DNA of 6,496 nucleotides from Oscillospiraceae bacterium (GTDB lineage Bacteria > Bacillota > Clostridia > Oscillospirales > Ruminococcaceae): contig JAEDMB010000109.1 in assembly GCA_016303235.1 (NCBI GenBank), positions 1 to 6,496 on the forward strand, given 5' to 3'. Below the pieces are notes generated by a model that saw nothing but the letters and a program-made list of their open reading frames with translations, was not told the origin of the DNA and searched no databases. Positions 1 through 4,517 of the stretch are shown here, piece after piece (positions within the stretch are counted from its first letter, which is position 1; every line of letters starts with the position of its first letter). The position numbers and the translations under genes are program-made.

Positions 1-450
1 GTTTCAAAAAAAGAATCACAGATTAGATCACTGTTTGGTCAGCATTTCAACAAGTCACCATACAAAGAAAAGAAAGAAAACATTATATTACTTTTACTTA
101 ATTCTAAAGATAAGCAATCTCTCAATAATGAACTGACAAAATTAATACCCAGTAGCAATATTCCTATCATCTATGAAGTATTTAAAGTATTTATTAAAGA
201 TTTACCTTCTGGTTCAGTCAAGCCCACAACGAAAATAGATAAGAAGAAAAGGGAGGCTCAGTTTAGGTCTGTTTATGGACAATATTTTAAAAACGGTGTA
301 TATAAGGAAAAACGTGAAATAATAATCGATATTCTTGTAAACTCTACAACAAGGTCGCAGGTTAATAATAGATTATGTAAGATTATTCCCAACGAAAATG
401 TCAGCAAGATAATAAAACAGCTTCAACCTCTTTTAAAAGAATTACCATAA
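1..450 (+). CDS. 3' end of a gene for a protein with two tandem 65-residue repeats, function unknown (5' partial)
   Basis: Frame 1 is open from the first base to the TAA at 448-450, giving 149 residues with no plausible start in view, so the gene begins upstream of the window. The visible part is an internal duplication. Residues 5-69 and 85-149 align without gaps at an offset of exactly 80, with about 28 of 65 positions identical. Both copies share a QxRS..GQ.F start, a YKEK core, an NS / NN..L.K.IP middle and a K.LP end. They are joined by a short polar linker (70-84) rich in Ser, Thr, Pro and Lys. Each copy is Lys-rich and predicted helical, with no membrane segment and no signal peptide. 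The basic helical pattern would suit nucleic-acid or protein binding, and it is faintly like C-terminal extensions I associate with NYN-type RNase proteins, but I cannot confirm that. The region looks more AT-rich than the genes downstream. An intrinsic terminator follows 8 bases after the stop. The coding call is firm; the function is unknown. Confidence 0.8.
   Translation, partial: VSKKESQIRSLFGQHFNKSPYKEKKENIILLLLNSKDKQSLNNELTKLIPSSNIPIIYEVFKVFIKDLPSGSVKPTTKIDKKKREAQFRSVYGQYFKNGVYKEKREIIIDILVNSTTRSQVNNRLCKIIPNENVSKIIKQLQPLLKELP
13..207 (+). repeat. Protein-level repeat, copy 1 (residues 5-69 of the partial gene)
   Basis: This is the first of two 65-residue units. It aligns without gaps to the second copy 240 bases downstream. 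Shared positions include Q7/Q87, R9/R89, G13/G93, F16/F96, Y21-K24/Y101-K104, N42-N43/N122-N123, I49-P50/I129-P130 and L68-P69/L148-P149. The similarity is clear in protein but weak in DNA, so the duplication is old. Confidence 0.75.
253..447 (+). repeat. Protein-level repeat, copy 2 (residues 85-149 of the partial gene)
   Basis: This is the second 65-residue unit and it ends exactly at the stop codon. It has the same residue spacing as copy 1 throughout, so the unit boundary is well defined and probably corresponds to one folded helical domain. Confidence 0.75.
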
Positions 451-458
451 ACATAAAT

Positions 459-493
459 ACCCCTACCGAATTTTCCTCCAGTAGGGGTTTTCT
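459..493 (+). terminator. Intrinsic terminator of the partial upstream gene
   Basis: ACCCCTAC (459-466) and GTAGGGGT (481-488) form a perfect 8-bp GC-rich stem with a 14-base loop, followed by TTTCTC. It starts 8 bases after the stop of the repeat protein. The short T-run is interrupted by C but still reads as a rho-independent terminator, and it separates that gene from the oxidase gene. Confidence 0.8.
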
Positions 494-644
494 CTATCTA
501 TTCATAATTCTGATGATTTTCTGTTCTGACTGTCAGTTCCTGCTGAAGTTCTGATGTTCATTAATTTTTATAATGCTTGCTGATTTTCCGGCACTTTTAT
601 TTTATTGAAAATAGTTTGTAATTTTACAGCACTTCTTTAATGTC

Positions 645-672
645 ACTTACTGGACAAATCAGTCATATACTG
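645..672 (+). promoter_or_regulatory. Candidate promoter of the multicopper oxidase gene
   Basis: TATACT at 666-671 is a fair -10 element, 49 bases before the ATG. No good TTGACA lies at 16-18 bases: GTCACT at 642-647 matches 3 of 6. TGGACA at 651 is close in sequence but wrongly spaced. The same bases read as CATATACTG (664-672), with AC 17 bases upstream at 645-646. That resembles the mother-cell sporulation SigK consensus (AC, 16-17 bases, CATANNNTA) with one mismatch. Such short motifs occur easily by chance in AT-rich DNA, so the position is more believable than the sigma factor assignment. Confidence 0.4.
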
Positions 673-697
673 AATTGAAATAGTATATATTTCAATT
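673..697. promoter_or_regulatory. Perfect 10-bp inverted repeat, candidate operator
   Basis: AATTGAAATA (673-682) and TATTTCAATT (688-697) are perfect inverted copies around a 5-base centre (GTATA). The repeat starts 1 base after the candidate -10 element and ends 8 bases before the Shine-Dalgarno sequence, which is where a repressor site would block transcription. It does not match the Fur, PerR, CsoR or CopY consensus sequences as I know them, so I do not name a regulator. A weak RNA hairpin is the alternative, but the A/T-rich stem argues for DNA binding. Confidence 0.5.
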
Positions 698-704
698 TAA
701 TTTG

Positions 705-711
705 AAAGGAG
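705..711 (+). promoter_or_regulatory. Ribosome binding site of the multicopper oxidase gene
   Basis: AAAGGAG lies 9 bases before the ATG at 721. It is a near-ideal Firmicute Shine-Dalgarno sequence and fixes the start codon. Confidence 0.9.
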
Positions 712-720
712 TTTTCAGTA

Positions 721-3700
721 ATGACAACTTTGTCGGACTATCCGAAACAAGCATTTGTCAGAACTTTTGATATAGAAGCAATATCCATTCCTATTGTATA
801 TAACAAATACGGTGACCATGACCCCAATGGTATGCTTTATGTGCTGAAGAAAGATTCAGAACGGATTCAGCAAAGGGCAAGAGAAAATTTTGAAATGAAT
901 CCTCCTCAGCCTTATAAGGAAGTACAGCCACTTGTTATAAGAGCCAATGCAGGCGATGAGATTCATATAAATTTCTATAACAGGCTTGACAGGCGGGTGT
1001 CAATGCATGTTCAGGGTTTAAGGTATGATGTTATGACTTCGGACGGTGCAAATGTGGGAAATAATCCGGATACGACAACTTATGATTTTATTCAGTATGT
1101 GTGGTATGCGGAAAAAGAGGGCGTTTATCTGTTTTCTGATTTGGGAGATGCAAGAAGCAGTGAAGAAGGTACAAATGTACACGGACTGTTTGGTGCAATA
1201 ATAGTTGAAAAGCCTCAGTCCAGATGGTTTGACCCTGTTACAGGTGAAGAAACTGAAAGCGGACTGTTTGCAGATATTTACAATCCTGCTCACCCGTCTT
1301 TCCGTGAGTATGCGGTTTTCTTCCATGATGAACTTGAAATCAAAAACAAGGACGGTCAGCAACCAGTTGACCCTCACACAGGACTGCCAAACGGAACAAC
1401 AGCAATAAGCTACCGGAGTGAACCTATGCGAAACAGACCTCCTCTTGATGAAATGCATCATGTTGTAACAGGCGAAGATATTTCGATGAGTTCATGGCCG
1501 TACGGTGACCCTGCACCGCCTATTTTAAGGGCATATGCAGGCGACCCCGCAAAAATCAGACTGATTCACGGCGGTATCAAGGAAACTCATGTTTTTCATC
1601 TGCATAACCATCAGTGGAGACTTGAACCGGATGACCCGAAATCTACAATAATAGATTCCATTTCAATCAGTCCGCAGGAATGTTATACACTGGATATTCT
1701 TTACGGTGCTGGAAGTCTTACACGAACTATCGGCGATGTTATTTTTCACTGTCATTTATATCCGCATTTTCATGAGGGAATGTGGACATTATGGCGTATT
1801 TTTGACAGACTGGAGGACGGGACAGGAGAGCTTCCGGACGGTACGCCAATAGAAAGGCTTATACCGCTGAAAGACCGTCCCTGTCCTCCGGAAAAAGATT
1901 TACTTCACCCCGGATATCTGAATTTTATAAACGGAGAACCCGGTGAACGTCCGCTTCAGCCACCTCTCGGAATCCTGGATAAGGACGGCAATAATATTAT
2001 TTTCCCGACACCTCTTGAAAAAGCAAACTTTGTACCGAAATTTGTTCCCGGTGCATTGTATTCGGAAACATGTCCCTGCAAGTGTCCGGAAGATGTCAGA
2101 GTGTTTGAACTTGCTGTTGTACAGGCGAAAATCACTTATAACCGCTATGGCTGGCACGACCCGCAAGGAAGATTTTTTGTTCTGAAAGAGGAAATTGAAC
2201 GTCACGGAACACTTGAAAATTATCTTGAAAAAGTAAACAGCGGAAAAATCCGTCCCGAACCTCTTGTTATCCGTGCAAATGCAGGCGATTGTGTTGAAAT
2301 CAGACTTACCAATCTTCTTCCTGATTTTATTGAGGGGAATGAATTTCAGCTGAAAACACTGACTGATATTGTGGGATTTCATATTCATCTTGTTAAGTTT
2401 GATACCATTGTGTCGGACGGTTCGGCGAACGGCTGGAATAATATTGCAGGTGCAAGGAAATACGAAACGCTGATAGAAAGATTTTTTGCCAATGAAGAAT
2501 TAAATACAGTATTCTTCCATGACCACCTGTTTGCAAATTCTCATCAACAGCATGGTATGTTTGGAGCATTGCTTGTTGAACCTGCAGGTTCTGTATTTCT
2601 GAATCCAAAAAACGGCAGACCGCTTAAAAGCGGAGCAAATGCCGTTATAAAGAAAGCTGACGGTGAATCCTACCGTGAATTTGCAATGTTTGTTCATGAT
2701 TTTGCACTGCTTTTTGATAAGGACGGAAATCCGCTTAATCCGCCGGAACACCCCGGCTCTGATGATGACCCGGGAGTTATGGGAATCAGTTATCGCTGTG
2801 AACCAATGAGGGAACGTCTGAAAAAGAAAAATGACCCTGCCCATATTTTCAGTTCAAGGAAATACGGCGACCCTGCAACGCCTGTACTGGAAACCTATCC
2901 CGGTGACCCGATGGTAATCCGTTTGCTGGACGGTGCTCACGAAGAACAGCACGCATTCAATATAAATGGAATGTCGTGGAGAAAAGAAATCACTGACCCT
3001 GTTTCTCCAATTGTTGCAGAACAGACTATCGGTATTTCAGAGGCTTTTAATATCCGTGTTGATGATTATTATGGAGCGGGCGATTATCTTTATTATTTCG
3101 GTGGCATTGATGATTTGTGGCTTGGTCTGTGGGGAATTATAAGAGCTTACCGATGCCGTCAGAAATGTCTGCTCCCCCTGTGCAATAATAACAAGCCCGT
3201 GCCGTATCCGCAATGTCCTCCGGAGGGAGCTAAGATACGCAGATTTGAGATTGCCGCAATTCAGAAAGATATTGAGTATAACCGCTACGGCGACCACGAC
3301 CCCGAGGGTATGCTGTTTGTTCCTCTTGAACAGGCAGAGGAGGTAAAGTGCGGAAGAAAGAATCCGGTTCCTTTGATACTCCGTGCGAATGCAGGAGAAT
3401 GGATTGAAATCACACTGCATAATATGTTTGATAAACCGGTTCTGTATCACGATTATCCCTCTGTACCGCTTGATATGCCTCACAGACCGTCTGACAGAGT
3501 TTCAATGAGTCCGCAGTTTCTTAAACATTGCCCCGTATGTTCAGCAGGCGTAAACGTTGGTTACAACAAGCCGGAACAGACCGTTGCTCCCGGTGAATGT
3601 ATAAAATATCTGTGGTATGCTGACAAGGAATACGGCACTTGTATGCTAAATTCCTTTGGAGACCTGCGAAATCATCGTTATCACGGTTTGTTCGGAGCAA

Positions 3701-4404
3701 TTATAATAGAACCTCCTGCTTCACAGTATTACAGCAATTTCGGAATAAGAAAAGAAAATTTCAGCGAACAGGCGGTTATCACTGCACCGGGAGTAAAAAC
3801 ATTCCGTGAATTTGTACTGTTCGCACAAAACGGAATCCGTCTGCTGGATAGTAAAGGCAATCTGATAAAAACAGCACAGCAGACCGAAGAGTCAGGACAC
3901 GGTGAAGTTGACCACGAAGATACAGGCGAAAAGGGTTATAATTACCGTTCAGAACGCTTTTTCAACAGATTAAAAAGAATACCGGTTATAAGTAAAGTAT
4001 TCAGTTCAAAATCTCACGGAGACCCTTCAACACCGCTTTTACAGGCATATACGGGAGAGCGTGTTATTATCCGTTATCTTATGCCGGCAGATAAACCAAG
4101 AAATATCAGCTTTGTACTGCACGGTCATAACTGGCTTGCACAACCTGATGACCCGTTTTCAACACGTATTTCCGTACAGGGTGCAGTCAGTGTCGGAGGT
4201 GTTTACAACATTGAGCTTGAAAACGGTGCATCTGAATACTCGGGAGATTATCTGTATCGTTCAGGTTCGCTTAAATGGGACGTTGAATCAGGAATGTGGG
4301 GAATTTTCCGTGTAATGAAAAAGGGAATCCGCTATTGTTGCGAATGTGCGTGTCGTACATTCGGCAACTGGTGGGAGAAAAAATGGTTTGATAAATACGA
4401 GTGA
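721..4404 (+). CDS. MnxG-like six-domain multicopper oxidase (1227 aa)
   Basis: This is a large multicopper oxidase, a family that oxidises a substrate at a type 1 copper and reduces O2 at a trinuclear copper centre. Three related units (about residues 14-363, 460-810 and 840-1199) each hold two cupredoxin-like domains. Their starts share YN.YG.HDP at about 27, 473 and 853. RANAG[DE] follows at 74, 518 and 888, HG.FGA at 154, 611 and 988, and YR.E at 231, 691 and 1075. One full ligand set is visible. H290, H293 and H295 form loop 3. H343-C344-H345, H349 and axial M354 form loop 4. H554/H556 form loop 1 and H600/H602 form loop 2. Loops 3-4 precede loops 1-2, the reverse of CotA- or laccase-type order, so the trinuclear site should sit between domains 2 and 3. 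There is no signal peptide, Tat motif or membrane segment. Size and architecture match MnxG, the Bacillus spore Mn(II) oxidase of about 1200 residues. Mn(II), Fe(II) or Cu(I) oxidation is possible, and the substrate is inferred only. Cys-rich linkers are unusual. The gene appears to be transcribed alone. The family call is very safe; the MnxG relation is fairly safe. Confidence 0.9.
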   Translation: MTTLSDYPKQAFVRTFDIEAISIPIVYNKYGDHDPNGMLYVLKKDSERIQQRARENFEMNPPQPYKEVQPLVIRANAGDEIHINFYNRLDRRVSMHVQGLRYDVMTSDGANVGNNPDTTTYDFIQYVWYAEKEGVYLFSDLGDARSSEEGTNVHGLFGAIIVEKPQSRWFDPVTGEETESGLFADIYNPAHPSFREYAVFFHDELEIKNKDGQQPVDPHTGLPNGTTAISYRSEPMRNRPPLDEMHHVVTGEDISMSSWPYGDPAPPILRAYAGDPAKIRLIHGGIKETHVFHLHNHQWRLEPDDPKSTIIDSISISPQECYTLDILYGAGSLTRTIGDVIFHCHLYPHFHEGMWTLWRIFDRLEDGTGELPDGTPIERLIPLKDRPCPPEKDLLHPGYLNFINGEPGERPLQPPLGILDKDGNNIIFPTPLEKANFVPKFVPGALYSETCPCKCPEDVRVFELAVVQAKITYNRYGWHDPQGRFFVLKEEIERHGTLENYLEKVNSGKIRPEPLVIRANAGDCVEIRLTNLLPDFIEGNEFQLKTLTDIVGFHIHLVKFDTIVSDGSANGWNNIAGARKYETLIERFFANEELNTVFFHDHLFANSHQQHGMFGALLVEPAGSVFLNPKNGRPLKSGANAVIKKADGESYREFAMFVHDFALLFDKDGNPLNPPEHPGSDDDPGVMGISYRCEPMRERLKKKNDPAHIFSSRKYGDPATPVLETYPGDPMVIRLLDGAHEEQHAFNINGMSWRKEITDPVSPIVAEQTIGISEAFNIRVDDYYGAGDYLYYFGGIDDLWLGLWGIIRAYRCRQKCLLPLCNNNKPVPYPQCPPEGAKIRRFEIAAIQKDIEYNRYGDHDPEGMLFVPLEQAEEVKCGRKNPVPLILRANAGEWIEITLHNMFDKPVLYHDYPSVPLDMPHRPSDRVSMSPQFLKHCPVCSAGVNVGYNKPEQTVAPGECIKYLWYADKEYGTCMLNSFGDLRNHRYHGLFGAIIIEPPASQYYSNFGIRKENFSEQAVITAPGVKTFREFVLFAQNGIRLLDSKGNLIKTAQQTEESGHGEVDHEDTGEKGYNYRSERFFNRLKRIPVISKVFSSKSHGDPSTPLLQAYTGERVIIRYLMPADKPRNISFVLHGHNWLAQPDDPFSTRISVQGAVSVGGVYNIELENGASEYSGDYLYRSGSLKWDVESGMWGIFRVMKKGIRYCCECACRTFGNWWEKKWFDKYE
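760..1809 (+). repeat. Oxidase internal unit 1 (residues 14-363, domains 1-2)
   Basis: Domain 2 keeps loops 3 and 4 complete. Domain 1 has lost its copper ligands: the loop 1 pair is H96-V-Q98 where domain 3 has H554-I-H556, and loop 2 is A130/K132 where domain 3 has H600/H602. Confidence 0.8.
1588..1782 (+). other. Copper loops 3 and 4 (type 1 site and half of the trinuclear site)
   Basis: Codons 290-297 encode HVFHLHNH, equivalent to the HPxHxHGH signature that supplies one type 1, one type 2 and one type 3 histidine. Codons 343-354 encode HCHLYPHFHEGM, the HCHxxxHxxxxM signature that holds two type 3 histidines, the type 1 Cys and His, and the axial Met. All expected ligands are present, so the site should be functional. 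Confidence 0.9.
2098..3150 (+). repeat. Oxidase internal unit 2 (residues 460-810, domains 3-4)
   Basis: Domain 3 keeps loops 1 and 2. Domain 4 has lost loops 3 and 4. Loop 3 is reduced to H744 with N747 and N749 at the other positions. The HCH position reads YYF in a stretch otherwise alignable to domain 2 (GDYLYYF against GDVIFHC), still ending in LWGI. Confidence 0.8.
2380..2526 (+). other. Copper loops 1 and 2 (other half of the trinuclear site)
   Basis: Codons 554-556 encode HIH, followed at 565-573 by SDGSANGWN, the loop 1 context (HxH then DG). Codons 600-602 encode HDH inside FFHDHLFANSHQQHGMFG, the loop 2 context (WxHxH then HG). These four histidines complete the type 2 and type 3 set whose partners are at codons 293-345. 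Confidence 0.88.
3238..4317 (+). repeat. Oxidase internal unit 3 (residues 840-1199, domains 5-6), no intact copper site
   Basis: This unit follows the same landmarks as units 1 and 2 but has no usable ligand set. The loop 1 region is replaced by an insert containing HCPVC (936-940), and loop 2 is A967/K969. Loop 3 keeps only H1134 and H1136 (LHGHNW). The HCH site is YRS at 1179-1181. The unit is probably structural, or binds partner proteins or substrate. Confidence 0.8.
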
Positions 4405-4405
4405 T

Positions 4406-4449
4406 ATTCTTCCCCCCGCCTTTATGCTCCCGCATAGGCGGGGGAGAAT
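4406..4449 (+). terminator. Long GC-rich hairpin after the oxidase gene (terminator-like, no T-tract)
   Basis: The core pairs are CCCCC (4413-4417) with GGGGG (4440-4444), GCC (4418-4420) with GGC (4437-4439), and TATGC (4423-4427) with GCATA (4432-4436). The loop is 4 bases (4428-4431) and a TT bulge lies at 4421-4422. The outer ATTCT / AGAAT arms extend the stem after a small bulge. It begins 2 bases after the oxidase stop codon. No run of T follows on either strand, so it may be a leaky terminator or an mRNA 3'-end stabiliser that lets some transcription continue into the next gene. Confidence 0.55.
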
Positions 4450-4462
4450 TTCAGTTCAGACT

Positions 4463-4492
4463 TTGTATAAATTATTCTGTAATGGATATACT
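4463..4492 (+). promoter_or_regulatory. Weak candidate promoter of the YyaL-type gene
   Basis: TATACT at 4487-4492 is preceded by TTGTAT at 4463-4468 with an 18-base spacer. The -35 match is poor (3 of 6). It would give a leader of about 20 bases carrying the GGAG site. The hexamer TATACT also occurs in the promoter region of the oxidase gene at 666. Confidence 0.3.
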
Positions 4493-4505
4493 AACAGAAA
4501 AGATT

Positions 4506-4509
4506 GGAG
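4506..4509 (+). promoter_or_regulatory. Ribosome binding site that sets the YyaL-type start at 4518
   Basis: GGAG lies 8 bases before ATG 4518. The in-frame alternatives are GTG 4401, which overlaps the oxidase stop, and ATG 4482. They have no usable site tied to family homology, and the protein encoded from 4401 would include translation of the hairpin. Confidence 0.8.
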
Positions 4510-4517
4510 ACAGTAAA

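Noticed and set aside
526..536. Short palindrome CTGAC-T-GTCAG in the gap before the oxidase gene
   Set aside because: Only 5 bp per arm and far from the candidate promoter, so a chance occurrence is likely.
651..656. TGGACA as a -35 element
   Set aside because: It matches TTGACA at 5 of 6 positions, but no -10-like hexamer lies 16-18 bases downstream.
1018..1461. Open frame of about 147 codons on the minus strand inside the oxidase gene (similar ones at 1900-2388, 2500-2844 and 3037-3483)
   Set aside because: The translations are low-complexity and lack recognisable motifs. No ribosome binding sites are apparent. They mirror the codon bias of the strongly supported + strand gene.
721..4404. 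Possibility that the triplicated oxidase is an assembly artefact or a recent tandem duplication
   Set aside because: The three units differ strongly in protein sequence and have lost different copper ligands, so the triplication is ancient and the length fits known MnxG-type proteins.
4401..4517. An upstream GTG start for the YyaL-type gene overlapping the oxidase stop as GTGA, adding 39 residues
   Set aside because: The extra residues are the translation of the GC-rich hairpin and look unlike the family N-terminus. ATG 4518 has GGAG at the right distance and homology begins immediately after it.
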